Shown here: positions 32,886 to 41,225 of the stretch, one piece after another
Layout: every line of letters begins with the position of its first letter
Position numbering within the stretch: the first letter of the stretch is position 1
Origin: Gymnodinialimonas sp. 202GB13-11
GTDB taxonomy: Bacteria > Pseudomonadota > Alphaproteobacteria > Rhodobacterales > Rhodobacteraceae
Direction of reading: 5' to 3'
Length of the DNA stretch: 64,000 bases
NCBI RefSeq assembly: GCF_040932485.1
Contig: NZ_JBFRBH010000001.1
Span: forward strand, 3,851,212 to 3,915,211
The notes under the pieces: generated by a model
What the model saw: the letters and a program-made list of their open reading frames with translations, nothing else
Told to the model about the DNA's origin: nothing
The model's database searches: none
Made by a program: the position numbers and the translations under genes

Positions 32886-33116
32886 AGGTTTCCCCCTTCG
32901 CGCGCCCGTTGCCCTGTGTACCACCACATCACGACGGGAGCGGCGGCAAGTGAAGGGGTTGCCGCGCCCGCAACCATCGAAGCGCGATTACCCGCAGCTT
33001 CGATCCGCGCCACTAAACTGGGTGGGGCGGCGGTGGCAAAGGGGCATCACTCCGCCCATGACCCACCAAGGGGCCGGGCCGTGCGCAGGGCAGATCGCAC
33101 GCCCGGCCCCTTTTTT
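32886..33116 (+). promoter_or_regulatory. Structured leader RNA ending in an intrinsic terminator, upstream of hupE (possible divergent cobalamin riboswitch)
   Basis: Three strong hairpins follow one another: GCGGCAA/TTGCCGC (32943-32965), ATCGAAGC/GCTTCGAT (32976-33004) and TGGGT+GGGCGG with CCGCCC+ACCCA (33019-33065). They end in a terminator: GGGGCCGGGC plus GTGCG pairing with CGCAC plus GCCCGGCCCC, then six T residues (33070-33116). The first hupE codon is 95 bases downstream. The order GGGA, CCCGCAAC, GCCACT resembles a cobalamin riboswitch core, which often precedes hupE, but no canonical B12 box (CAGGAGACC-like) is present. This stretch of more than 300 bases between 32839 and 33212 has no supported protein gene. 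Confidence 0.5.
33068..33116 (+). terminator. Intrinsic terminator before hupE
   Basis: A 15-bp GC-rich stem with one bulged C (33070-33110) and a 10-base loop is followed by TTTTTT. It either ends the eamA transcript or serves as the switching terminator of the leader RNA in front of hupE. Confidence 0.9.
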
Positions 33117-33211
33117 GCGTCCGCCATGACAGTCACCTACGATCTATCGAGTTGACGCCATCCGGCCTTCCATTAACTTTCCCTACAACACTCATTTCAG
33201 GACGCGCCACC

Positions 33212-33805
33212 ATGACCCGGACCCACCTTCACACGTGCCTTGCAACCCTGCCCCTTCTGCTTCTTGCAACAGCCGCCTCGGCGCATGTCGGCGAGGGAAT
33301 CAATACAGGCTTCGCCTCCGGCTTCTGGCACCCGATCCTGGGGTGGGACCACGTCGTTGCCATGGTCGCCGTCGGCCTCTGGGGCGCCTTCCTCGGTCGC
33401 CCGGCAATCTGGATCCTTCCGGTCGTATTCCCGCTCGTCATGGCCTTTGGTGGCGCGCTGGGCGTTATGGGCGTGCCAATCCCTGCGGTTGAAACCGGCA
33501 TCGCACTGTCCGGCGTGATCCTTGGCCTCTTAATCGCGTTTGCTGTGAAGGCCCCAATTTGGGTCGCCGCCGTGATTGTCGGCGTATTCGCGATCTTCCA
33601 CGGCCATGCCCATGGCGGTGAGTTGCCCGAACAGTTCAGCGCCTATGGCTACGCAGTGGGCTTCGTGATCGGCACCGGCCTTCTGCACGTTGTCGGCATT
33701 GCGCTCGGCTTCCTGACCAAAAGCTCGGTCGGGACTTGGGCGGCGCGGGGCATCGGCGGCGCGATTGCGCTTGTCGGTGCCGCGTTCCTGTTCGGCCTCG
33801 CCTGA
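33212..33805 (+). CDS. hupE: HupE/UreJ family metal transporter
   Basis: This 197-residue protein has a signal-like N-terminus (MTRTHLHTCLATLPLLLLAT, then AASAHVG) and six hydrophobic helices. The family motif HPILGWDHVVAMVAVGLWGA follows the first segment, and the His-rich IFHGHAHGGELP lies in a later helix. HupE/UreJ proteins are secondary permeases for nickel or cobalt. The ATG at 33212 follows AGGA; longer in-frame readings from 33152 lack support. The upstream structured leader suggests control by an effector such as cobalamin or metal. A second membrane protein gene follows after 21 bases. Confidence 0.85.
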   Translation: MTRTHLHTCLATLPLLLLATAASAHVGEGINTGFASGFWHPILGWDHVVAMVAVGLWGAFLGRPAIWILPVVFPLVMAFGGALGVMGVPIPAVETGIALSGVILGLLIAFAVKAPIWVAAVIVGVFAIFHGHAHGGELPEQFSAYGYAVGFVIGTGLLHVVGIALGFLTKSSVGTWAARGIGGAIALVGAAFLFGLA

Positions 33806-33826
33806 CTTGAACCCCACGACGCACCC

Positions 33827-34441
33827 GTGAAACACCGCTACCTTCTGCCCTTGGCGTTCGCCGCCGCGCCCACCAGCGCGGCGGCCCATTCGTTTGAATC
33901 CGGCGCGGACCTTTACGCTCAGTTTGTGGAAGGGGCAGGGGTGATCGCCACCTACCCGGCGGTCTTCCTGCCGCTGCTGGCGCTCGGGCTCTTCCTGACC
34001 CTGTGGCAGAGCGAGGGCATGGTCGCCGCCTGGCCCTACTTCCTCGCGGGGCAGATTGCAGGCATCGCGGTCGCCCCACTGGTCGGCGAATGGATCCTGC
34101 CCGTAATGATGAGCGCTGGCATCATCGTAGGTGCGCTCGCAGCCCTCCTCCCACAGCCCAACCGGCCTCTGTCGCTGATCTTCGCAGCCACCCTAGGCAC
34201 GCTGACCCTCGCGCTCGGGCTGGAAGGGCACCGTTTCTTCGAACTTCCGGTTCTCATCCACCTCGGCCTGCTCTTTGGTGCAAACGCCGCCGTGGCGCTC
34301 GCCGCAGGTATTGCGCGATTGGCGTTGGAGAAAGTGCCAGCCGAATGGATGCGCATAACGGTTCGCGTCGCCGCGTCGTGGATTGCCGCGATGTTGATGC
34401 TGATCCTCGCCTTCACCCTGCGCGGCGGTGGCGTTACTTAA
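33827..34441 (+). CDS. Membrane protein next to hupE, family uncertain
   Basis: This 204-residue protein has a signal-like start (RYLLPLAFAAAPTSAAAHSF) and about six hydrophobic helices, the same size and overall build as HupE. The first loop after the signal begins AHSFESGADLYAQFVEGAG. It starts with GTG at 33827. I do not recognise a named family; the AH after the signal cleavage and the position 21 bases after hupE suggest a partner or relative in metal uptake. That role is inferred from context only. Confidence 0.65.
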   Translation: MKHRYLLPLAFAAAPTSAAAHSFESGADLYAQFVEGAGVIATYPAVFLPLLALGLFLTLWQSEGMVAAWPYFLAGQIAGIAVAPLVGEWILPVMMSAGIIVGALAALLPQPNRPLSLIFAATLGTLTLALGLEGHRFFELPVLIHLGLLFGANAAVALAAGIARLALEKVPAEWMRITVRVAASWIAAMLMLILAFTLRGGGVT

Positions 34442-34444
34442 ACT

Positions 34445-34915
34445 CTACCCTTGCGCGCGGCGGTAATCGTCTTCTGCCAGATTGCCCTGCCGCGCCAATA
34501 GCCCCTGCAAGCGTTGCATCACGCGGCCCCGCGCCAGTTTCAGCGTCTGAAGGGCCAACCGGGCCGAGAGTGTGTTGGCCGACATATCCAGCACGACCTG
34601 CACCCGCGTCATATCCGGGCGCAATTCCAGAAACGTCATCTCGTAGACCGCTTGCATGCCGCCGACAGTGGTCTGGATCTCGCACCGCTCCGGCGCGTCC
34701 ATGGCGCTGATTTCCGAGGTCACAGGCCGCACTCGGCCACGCACGGTGACAGATCCGCGCCAGCCGCAACCCGGTGCGGCTTCGGCCCAATTGCCGACGC
34801 GCGTCAAATCGGCGCCGCGCCCCTTGGCTTCGGCCTCGATACCACTGAAATCCGTGAACCGGGCCCATGTAATGGCCGCAGGTGCGTCCACATCTTCGGA
34901 AACCTTGAATTTCAT
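34445..34915 (-). CDS. SRPBCC family protein
   Basis: This 156-residue protein has the START/SRPBCC pattern: the N-terminal KVSEDVDAPAAITWARFTDF, the middle VRPVTSEISAMDAPERCEIQTTVGG, and a C-terminal helix (LSARLALQTLKLARGRVMQRL). The fold forms a hydrophobic cavity and is used in lipid, polyketide or cofactor binding. No catalytic residue can be named. The gene ends three bases from the stop of the convergent hupE-linked gene. Confidence 0.75.
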   Translation of the reverse strand: MKFKVSEDVDAPAAITWARFTDFSGIEAEAKGRGADLTRVGNWAEAAPGCGWRGSVTVRGRVRPVTSEISAMDAPERCEIQTTVGGMQAVYEMTFLELRPDMTRVQVVLDMSANTLSARLALQTLKLARGRVMQRLQGLLARQGNLAEDDYRRAQG

Positions 34916-34991
34916 AACCCGCGTTGCTCCTGCTCAGCCCCCGCTTTCCGTTTGCCGGGGGCAGGGGTAGGGCGTCAAGGTAAAGGTCAGG

Positions 34992-35969
34992 TCAATCCAG
35001 CGTATCGGCCAACCAGTGTTGCAACAGAAAATGCGCAATCGCGCCTTTCCGGGCCGGAAGCATCGTTGGGTCATTTCCAGCCCAGACTTCAACCATTTGC
35101 GATTTCGTGACCCACTTGGCGTCTTCGATTTCTTCGGGATCGATTTCGATCTTGGTAGACGTCGCCTCCCCACGGCACCCGAACATCAAGGAGGCCGGAA
35201 AGGGCCAGGGCTGGCTGGACAGGTAATCGACACGTCCAACCTGAACCCCTGCCTCCTCTCGCACTTCACGTCGGACGGCGGCCTCAATGGTCTCGCCGGG
35301 TTCCACAAATCCCGCCAACAGGGAATACATCCCCTCGGGCCAGCCGGGCGAGCGGCCCACCAGAACCGAGTCGCCATGCGTGATCAGCATGATCACCACC
35401 GGATCGGTGCGCGGGAAATGATGCCCGCCGCACTTTCCGCAATCGCGCTGCCAACCGGCCATGGCCAAAGCACTCTTCTCTCCGCACTTCGCGCAATATT
35501 GGTGGGTCGCATGCCATGTCAGGATGGCGCGCGCCGTCGCGGCCAGTTCAGCCTCGCGCCGGGATAGGTGGGTCATCAGGCCACGCAATTCGCGGAACCC
35601 GGCCTCCTTTTCGGAAGGGTGCATTTGCACGCTCGGGTCGAGAAAGGCGTTCACACCTTCTTCGTCAACATCGACAGGCGTCCAGGCTGACACATCTCGC
35701 GCGAACAGCAGGCGTTTCCCATCTTCGTCGTAGCCCAAGAGAATGGGAGGTTCACTTGCACGTCCGAATACGGCAGCGTCCGCTGCCCGAACAGCGAGTT
35801 TCACATCGCCATCCTTTGGGTCGCCTTCGACCATCGGCTTGCCGCGCCACAGCGGCAGTACCATTGCATCGGCGTCCAGCGCCGCATCTAGATGATCTGC
35901 TTTCCCGCGCAATTCGGCAGCGCGGTCCAAGCCCGAGGTCCCGAAGGTCACGTCTTCTGAGTATTTCAT
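34992..35969 (-). CDS. nudC: NAD(+) diphosphatase / NAD-RNA decapping Nudix hydrolase
   Basis: This 325-residue protein matches NudC. It has the zinc ribbon CAKCGEKSALAMAG with a second pair CGKCGG, the Nudix box GFVEPGETIEAAVRREVREEAG with the conserved Glu residues, and the NADH-family signature SQPWPFPASLM just after it. It hydrolyses NADH to NMNH and AMP and removes NAD caps from RNA. I prefer ATG 35969 (GGGGAAGGGTGACT upstream) to an in-frame ATG at 35999. The gene is divergent from the CpdB-like gene. Confidence 0.92.
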   Translation of the reverse strand: MKYSEDVTFGTSGLDRAAELRGKADHLDAALDADAMVLPLWRGKPMVEGDPKDGDVKLAVRAADAAVFGRASEPPILLGYDEDGKRLLFARDVSAWTPVDVDEEGVNAFLDPSVQMHPSEKEAGFRELRGLMTHLSRREAELAATARAILTWHATHQYCAKCGEKSALAMAGWQRDCGKCGGHHFPRTDPVVIMLITHGDSVLVGRSPGWPEGMYSLLAGFVEPGETIEAAVRREVREEAGVQVGRVDYLSSQPWPFPASLMFGCRGEATSTKIEIDPEEIEDAKWVTKSQMVEVWAGNDPTMLPARKGAIAHFLLQHWLADTLD

Positions 35970-36125
35970 AGTCACCCTTCCCCGGACGTCAGGTGCCATC
36001 TCTATGGCCCGAGGGCAACACCACAGCTTGGCTATGGAAAAACCGCTGTGAAGTGCAACGAAGGCTCTCTGATAGCTCGGCCTTGCAGCTACGGTGAAAA
36101 AAAAAGACGGCTGGGGCCCAAGAAC

Positions 36126-38018
36126 ATGACCCTAATCGGGGCAACAATGGTTTCAAAGATTTCTGCTGGGCCAGATCAGGTGCATTTGCGCCTTCTGGCC
36201 ACAACGGATTTGCATGCGCATCTGTTGCCGTTCGACTATTTCACCGACACCCCCACATCGGGCGTTGGTCTGGCGCAGCTGGCCGATCTGATCCGTGCGG
36301 CCCGCAAAAACGCGCCCAACACGCTGCTGTTCGACAACGGCGATACGCTGCAGGGAACGCCACTGGCCGACGCCACCTTTGCCGAGGTCCTGCCAAACGG
36401 CGATCCGAACCCCATGATCGTGGCGATGAACGGCCTTGGGTTTGACGCGGCCACACTGGGCAATCACGATTTCGATTTCGGTCTGGATTACCTGCAAATG
36501 TCGTTGTCAGCCGCCCGCTTCCAGTTGACACTTGCAAATGTCCACCAACCCGATGGCAGCCCCTTCCTGCCGGAACGGACCCTGCTCAAACGGCGGGTAA
36601 CAGACGGCTCGGGACGGGAGCATGAGCTGCAAGTCGGCATCACTGGCGTGGTTCCACCCCAAGTGGCTGCCTGGTCAAAGCCAAGCGTCGACGGAAAGCT
36701 ACGTTTCTCCGATATGACCATGGCCGCCGCGACGCAGGTTGCGGCTCTGCGCGACGAGGGCGCGGACGTGGTTGTTGTTCTCGCCCATAGCGGACTTGGC
36801 CAGAAAGACGCCGCCGCTGGAGCCGAAAACACCGCCTCTCAAATCGCCGCTCTGCCGGGGGTTGATGCCGTTTTCGCAGGCCACACACACGATCTGTTTT
36901 CGCATCCCGGCGAAGCAGGGCGGGCACCTCTGGTGCAACCCGGCGCATACGGGTCGCATCTGGGACTCATAGATCTCATCCTCGAACCGGCGCGCGATGA
37001 AAACCGATGGTCCGTGAAGCCCGCCCAATCCGCCACGCCGTCATTACCGGCCCGTGTCCAAGACCAAGACCCGCAGTCGACCCACCTGCTCAGCGATCTC
37101 CCTGATGTGCGCAGCCAAGTCGACGAAGCCCATCGCATCACGCGCACCCATGTCGACAGGCCGCTCGGCCATTCCGCCGTGCCGCTTGAGACGCTGTTTT
37201 CCACAATCGCCCCCTGCGCCGCGACGCAAGTGATTGCCGATGCGCAACGCGCCGCCGCACTACCCCTGATCGCGGCACACCCGGAATTGAGCGACCTGCC
37301 CATCCTGTCCGCCGCCGCGCCCTTCCGCGCCGGGGGGCGGGCAGGGCCCGAAAACTACACCGACATCCCGGCGGGCGATCTGAAACTGCGCCATGCAGCG
37401 GACCTCTATATTTATCCCAATTCGCTCTGCGTTCTGCGGATCAACGGGGCCGGCCTGCTTCAGTGGCTGGAACGCAGCGGCTCGATCTACAACCAGATCG
37501 ACCCAACGGCGACCGAACCGCAAAAGCTGATCAACCACAGCTTCGCGCCCTACAATTTCGATCGCATCACCGGGCTGACCTACCAGATCGACGTGTCACA
37601 ACCGCCGCAAACCGATCCCGAAGGCCATCACGTCGACGAAGCCGCCTCTCGCATTCGCAACTTGCGCTTTGAAGATGGCCGCGCCGTTGGCCCTGCGGAT
37701 GAGATGCTGATCGTCACAAATTCCTACCGCGCCGCAGGGGGCGGCCATTTTCCGTCTGCCGCCCAAGCCATCATGGTCAAAACCAGCAGCATTTCCGTCC
37801 GCGATGCCGTCGCGAAATACATCGCACAATCCGAACAAAGCCTCGCCCCGACCGTTCAGCCAAGCTTCTCGCTTACCCCCCTTGGGGGCGTCGACCTTCT
37901 ATTTGAAACAGGACCCGCTGCAGAAAAGCATAAAAATCGACAGGCGCAACTTGGCCTTCGCGCCATTGAAGAAGATGAAGATAAACAAGGCTTTACCCCC
38001 TTTCTCCTCACTCTCTAA
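36126..38018 (+). CDS. Bifunctional 2',3'-cyclic-nucleotide 2'-phosphodiesterase/3'-nucleotidase (CpdB-like)
   Basis: This 630-residue protein has a metallophosphatase domain with LLATTDLHAHLLPFDYF (residues 24-39), FDNGDTLQGTPL, GNHDFDFG (112-119) and FAGHTHDLF, followed by the 5'-nucleotidase C-terminal domain (NHSFAPYNFDRITGLTY, and VTNSYRAAGGGHFPS). Together these are the marks of CpdB, which removes 2',3'-cyclic and 3'-phosphates from nucleotides. CpdB is normally periplasmic, yet no signal peptide is visible at any of the candidate starts (36048, 36126, 36147). A run of nine A residues at 36097-36105 lies before the chosen start. Confidence 0.85.
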   Translation: MTLIGATMVSKISAGPDQVHLRLLATTDLHAHLLPFDYFTDTPTSGVGLAQLADLIRAARKNAPNTLLFDNGDTLQGTPLADATFAEVLPNGDPNPMIVAMNGLGFDAATLGNHDFDFGLDYLQMSLSAARFQLTLANVHQPDGSPFLPERTLLKRRVTDGSGREHELQVGITGVVPPQVAAWSKPSVDGKLRFSDMTMAAATQVAALRDEGADVVVVLAHSGLGQKDAAAGAENTASQIAALPGVDAVFAGHTHDLFSHPGEAGRAPLVQPGAYGSHLGLIDLILEPARDENRWSVKPAQSATPSLPARVQDQDPQSTHLLSDLPDVRSQVDEAHRITRTHVDRPLGHSAVPLETLFSTIAPCAATQVIADAQRAAALPLIAAHPELSDLPILSAAAPFRAGGRAGPENYTDIPAGDLKLRHAADLYIYPNSLCVLRINGAGLLQWLERSGSIYNQIDPTATEPQKLINHSFAPYNFDRITGLTYQIDVSQPPQTDPEGHHVDEAASRIRNLRFEDGRAVGPADEMLIVTNSYRAAGGGHFPSAAQAIMVKTSSISVRDAVAKYIAQSEQSLAPTVQPSFSLTPLGGVDLLFETGPAAEKHKNRQAQLGLRAIEEDEDKQGFTPFLLTL

Positions 38019-38147
38019 ACTATCTCCCACACTATTTTTCCGCACATTTCCAAACTTTTTTTGCCCGCCATGTCGATTGGCCCACCCCTCCGTTCGTCAT
38101 GGGGGTGAAGGCGATGATGCCTTTGCTCAAACAGACGGAGAAAGACA

Positions 38148-38660
38148 ATGACCCTCACGACCATCCTAGCCGCCGGCACCGCAACCCTCGCCATCGCCGC
38201 CGCCGCCACCTACCTGCTGCCGCGCAACGTGACCGTGGAACGCAGCGCCCTTGTCGATGCCACACCCGAAGCGGTCATTGCGCTTGCCTCCTCCACCCAG
38301 GGCTTCCAACAGTTCAACCCCTACCTGACCAGCGACCCCGAGTTGAGCATCGAACCTTTCGGCCCCGAGGCCGGCATCGGCGCAGGCTTCCGCTTCGAAG
38401 GCCGCGAGGGCACTGGCACCCAGACGATCAGCGCCATCACCGCCGATCGTGTCACCTACGCCATCGACCTCGGCTCCATGGGCCAGCCGACGCAGCACAT
38501 CAGCGCCGTCGCTGAAGGCAACCAGACCCGCGTGACCTGGACGGTCGAGAGCGACATGGGCCTCAACCCCGTCTTCCGTGTCTTCGGCCTCTTCATGGAT
38601 CGCATGTTGGGCGGCACCTATGAAACCGGCCTTGCCAACATCGCCCGCGTTGCCGCCTAA
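38148..38660 (+). CDS. SRPBCC family protein with N-terminal membrane anchor
   Basis: This 170-residue protein starts with a hydrophobic helix (MTLTTILAAGTATLAIAAAATYLLP) followed by an SRPBCC fold (NVTVERSALVDATPEAVIALA, then FNPYLTSDPELSIEPFG, and a C-terminal helix). It looks like the polyketide-cyclase/dehydrase branch, anchored at the inner membrane. It leads a three-gene set: YciI-type protein (28 bases on) and an ECF42-type sigma factor. GGAGAAAGACA precedes the ATG. The ligand is unknown. Confidence 0.75.
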   Translation: MTLTTILAAGTATLAIAAAATYLLPRNVTVERSALVDATPEAVIALASSTQGFQQFNPYLTSDPELSIEPFGPEAGIGAGFRFEGREGTGTQTISAITADRVTYAIDLGSMGQPTQHISAVAEGNQTRVTWTVESDMGLNPVFRVFGLFMDRMLGGTYETGLANIARVAA

Positions 38661-38688
38661 TCCCCCAACCAGACCAAGGACAAAAACA

Positions 38689-39045
38689 ATGCGTTACACT
38701 TTTCTGCTCTACTCCGACCCTGCCGATTTCGCCCATATGACCCAGGACGACTGGATCGAGATGAAATCCGTCTACGGCCAATACATCGGCGCTCTGCAAG
38801 AGGCCGGAGTGTTCGTCGACACCGACTGGCTCCACCCCGCCGACACCGCCACCACGCTCAGCATGAAGGGCGGCGAGAAGACGGTGCAGGATGGTCCCGT
38901 GGCCGAAACCCGCGAAAGCCTTGGCGGTTACTTCGTGATCGACGTGCCTGACCTCGACGCAGCCTTGGCCTGGGCCGAGAAATGCCCCGCCGCTCATGCG
39001 GGCAAGATCGAGATCCGCGCAACCGCGATGGACAGCCTCGGATGA
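38689..39045 (+). CDS. YciI family (DGPF) protein
   Basis: This 118-residue cytoplasmic protein has the YciI/DGPF pattern MRYTFLLYSDPADFAHMTQD, the central TTLSMKGGEKTVQDGPVAET with the DGP turn, and SLGGYFVIDVPDLDAALAWA. Such proteins are commonly encoded beside ECF42-type sigma factors and may serve as their partners. The ATG at 38689 lies behind AAGGACAAAAACA. Its TGA overlaps the sigma factor ATG (ATGA at 39042-39045), so the two are translationally coupled. Confidence 0.9.
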   Translation: MRYTFLLYSDPADFAHMTQDDWIEMKSVYGQYIGALQEAGVFVDTDWLHPADTATTLSMKGGEKTVQDGPVAETRESLGGYFVIDVPDLDAALAWAEKCPAAHAGKIEIRATAMDSLG

Positions 39046-40238
39046 CTGACCCAACCCGCGCCGCCGAAGATGCGGCGCGGGCCTCCTACGGGAAACTGGT
39101 GGCCATCCTCGCCGCGCAATCCGGCGACATCGCCGCCGCCGAGGATGCCCTGACCGAAGCCTTTATTCAGGCCCTACGCCTCTGGCCCGAGCGCGGCATC
39201 CCCGACCGGCCCGAGGCATGGCTTCTGACCACCGCCCGCAACCGTCGCATCGACGCCGCCCGCCGCGACAAACGTGTGACCTTCACCGATGAAATGCCAG
39301 AGATCGCAATGCCCGACCCGCACACCTTCCCCGATGATCGCCTCAAGCTGATGTTTGTCTGCGCCCATCCCGCCATCGACGAAGCCATCCGCACGCCACT
39401 GATGTTGCAGACGGTGCTTGGGGTGCAGGCCGCCGACATCGCCCGCATCTTCCATCTGCCACCGGCGACCATGGCGCAGCGGCTGGTGCGGGTAAAACGC
39501 AAGATCAAAGACACCCGCATCCCCTTCACCCTGCCTGATGACGTAGATCTCCCCGATCGCATTGGCGCGCTGCTGGATGCGGTTTACGCCGCTTTCGCCG
39601 TCGACTGGCAGGAAGGCGCGGGCGATCTCAGCCACGAGGCGCATTTCCTCGCCACCACGCTGGCCGATCTTTTACCCGACAACGCCGAGGCGCTTGGCCT
39701 CGCCGCGTTGATCACCTTTGTCGAGGCGCGCCGCGATGCCTCGCCCGTGGATGGGGTCTATGTGCCCCTTCCGGATCAGGACATCGGGCTTTGGAACACC
39801 GACCTGATCGACCATGCGGCGCTACTGCTGACCCGCGCCAGCGCGCTTCAGGCGCCCGGCAGGCTTCAATTGGAGGCCGCGATACAGGCCGTCCACGCGG
39901 AACGGCACGTCACCGGCGTGACCAACTGGCGCGCGCTTAGCCAGCTTTATGCAGGGTTGATGCAGATCACCCCTTCTCTCGGGGCCGCCGTCGGGCGCGC
40001 CGTAGCGGTGGGCGAAGATGCGGGCGCACTTGAAGGCCTGCGCCTGTTGGATCTGATCGACGCGGACGCCGCGGAGGCGTTCCAACCCTATTGGGCCACC
40101 CGCGCGCACTTGCTCGCCGCCAGCGCGCCGCAAGAAGCAGCCGAGGCGTATTCACGCGCCATCGAGCTTAGCACCTACGCCCCCGCAACAGCTTGGCTGG
40201 AGGCCCGCCGCACCGCGCTCCGCTCGCGGCTTCTCTGA
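39042..40238 (+). CDS. RNA polymerase sigma factor, ECF42-type with C-terminal TPR-like extension
   Basis: This 398-residue protein has an ECF sigma region 2 (SYGKLVAILAAQSGDIAAAEDALTEAF and PEAWLLTTARNRRIDAARRD) and region 4 (MLQTVLGVQAADIARIFHLP, then MAQRLVRVKRKIKDTRIPF). A long C-terminal extension (residues 165-398) fits the DUF6596 and TPR-like helices found in ECF42-type factors. No anti-sigma gene is adjacent; in this group the extension is thought to control activity. The start ATG overlaps the YciI stop. The likely regulon includes its own operon, but no promoter was identified. Confidence 0.88.
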   Translation: MTDPTRAAEDAARASYGKLVAILAAQSGDIAAAEDALTEAFIQALRLWPERGIPDRPEAWLLTTARNRRIDAARRDKRVTFTDEMPEIAMPDPHTFPDDRLKLMFVCAHPAIDEAIRTPLMLQTVLGVQAADIARIFHLPPATMAQRLVRVKRKIKDTRIPFTLPDDVDLPDRIGALLDAVYAAFAVDWQEGAGDLSHEAHFLATTLADLLPDNAEALGLAALITFVEARRDASPVDGVYVPLPDQDIGLWNTDLIDHAALLLTRASALQAPGRLQLEAAIQAVHAERHVTGVTNWRALSQLYAGLMQITPSLGAAVGRAVAVGEDAGALEGLRLLDLIDADAAEAFQPYWATRAHLLAASAPQEAAEAYSRAIELSTYAPATAWLEARRTALRSRLL

Positions 40239-40252
40239 CCCTCTTTGTTCCC

Positions 40253-40299
40253 AAAATATGCTGGGGGAGTCTGCGCAAGCAGACGGGGGCATAGCCCCC
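40253..40299. repeat. Extragenic hairpin element, copy 2
   Basis: An AAATATGCT lead is followed by GTCTGC-GCAA-GCAGAC (40269-40284), a 6-bp stem with a GNRA tetraloop, and directly by GGGGGC-ATA-GCCCCC (40285-40299). The lead and second hairpin match the element at 31803-31843. It lies about 15 bases after the sigma factor stop. Confidence 0.6.
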
Positions 40300-40354
40300 A
40301 TGCTCTCCGCTTTTTTCTGGTGTTAAGAAAGGTTAAGAGAACGGAAAATAATAA

Positions 40355-40394
40355 CTAAAACAAAAACTTAACCCGTCTGCTCACGCGTGAGCAG
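40355..40394 (-). terminator. Palindromic terminator of pheA
   Basis: A perfect 18-base palindrome CTGCTCACGCGTGAGCAG (40377-40394) lies immediately after the pheA stop and is followed on the minus strand by a T-rich tract after an ACGGGTTAAG spacer. This suggests a terminator with a delayed U-run. Confidence 0.6.
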
Positions 40395-41225
40395 CTAGTC
40401 CCGTGCCGGATCCGCAGGGTAGGTGCCGAGGATCTTCAACTCGCTGGTGAAGTACCCCAACTCATCAAGCGCCAGCTGGACGTTATGATCGTCTGGATGC
40501 CCCTCGATATCGGCATAGAACTGCGTCGCCGTGAACGCCCCGCCGACCATGTAGCTCTCCAGCTTGGTCATGTTGACGCCATTCGTCGCAAACCCACCCA
40601 TCGCTTTGTAAAGCGCCGCTGGAATGTTTCGCACACGGAAGACAAACGTAGTCATCATATGATCTGACCGCCGCGCCATATCCGCCTCCCGTGACATGAC
40701 AAGGAAGCGCGTGGTGTTGCGGTCATGGTCCTCGATATGCCGCGCCAAAACGTCCAACCCGTAGATCTCTCCCGCCAGTTCCGAGGCGAGCGCCGCCTTG
40801 CTGGCATCTCCCCATTCCGCCACATCCCGCGCCGCCCGCGCATTGTCCGGGCTGACGCGCCCCGTGATGCCCTTCTCGCGCAGGAATGTTCCGCATTGCG
40901 GCAGCAAAACGAGATGGCTATAGGCCTCTTTCACGTCCGTAAGATCTGTGCCTGGCAAAGCCAGCAGGTTGATGTGCACCCGCACGAACGCCTCGTCGAT
41001 GATGTGCAGCCCCGACTCGGGCAGAAGGCGGTGGATGTCGGCCACACGCCCGTAGGTGGAGTTTTCGACCGGAAGCATCGCAAGCTCTGCCTCACCACTG
41101 CGCACCGCCTCGATCACGTCTTCAAAGGTGGCGCAAGGCAGCGGCTCCATGTCCGGGCGCGCCGCGCGGCAGGCCTCGTGTGAATAGGCTCCGGGCTCTC
41201 CTTGGAAGGCAATACGGGCTGTCAT
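40395..41225 (-). CDS. pheA: Prephenate dehydratase
   Basis: This 276-residue protein makes phenylpyruvate from prephenate. The catalytic part has IAFQGEPGAYSHEACRAA, MLPVENSTYGRVADIHRLL and the DRNTTRFLVMSRE motif with the catalytic Thr (residues about 165-177). It is followed by a C-terminal ACT domain (FVFRVRNIPAALYKAMGGFA and TKLESYMVGGAFTATQFYAD) for feedback by phenylalanine. No chorismate mutase domain is fused, as is common in alphaproteobacteria. I use ATG 41225; a TTG two codons upstream is also open. It is divergent from the cytochrome c gene. Confidence 0.95.
   Translation of the reverse strand: MTARIAFQGEPGAYSHEACRAARPDMEPLPCATFEDVIEAVRSGEAELAMLPVENSTYGRVADIHRLLPESGLHIIDEAFVRVHINLLALPGTDLTDVKEAYSHLVLLPQCGTFLREKGITGRVSPDNARAARDVAEWGDASKAALASELAGEIYGLDVLARHIEDHDRNTTRFLVMSREADMARRSDHMMTTFVFRVRNIPAALYKAMGGFATNGVNMTKLESYMVGGAFTATQFYADIEGHPDDHNVQLALDELGYFTSELKILGTYPADPARD

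Noticed and set aside
32916-33155. 79-residue plus-strand ORF in the hupE leader
   Set aside because: It crosses the hairpins and the terminator, has no family match I can see, and lacks a ribosome site.
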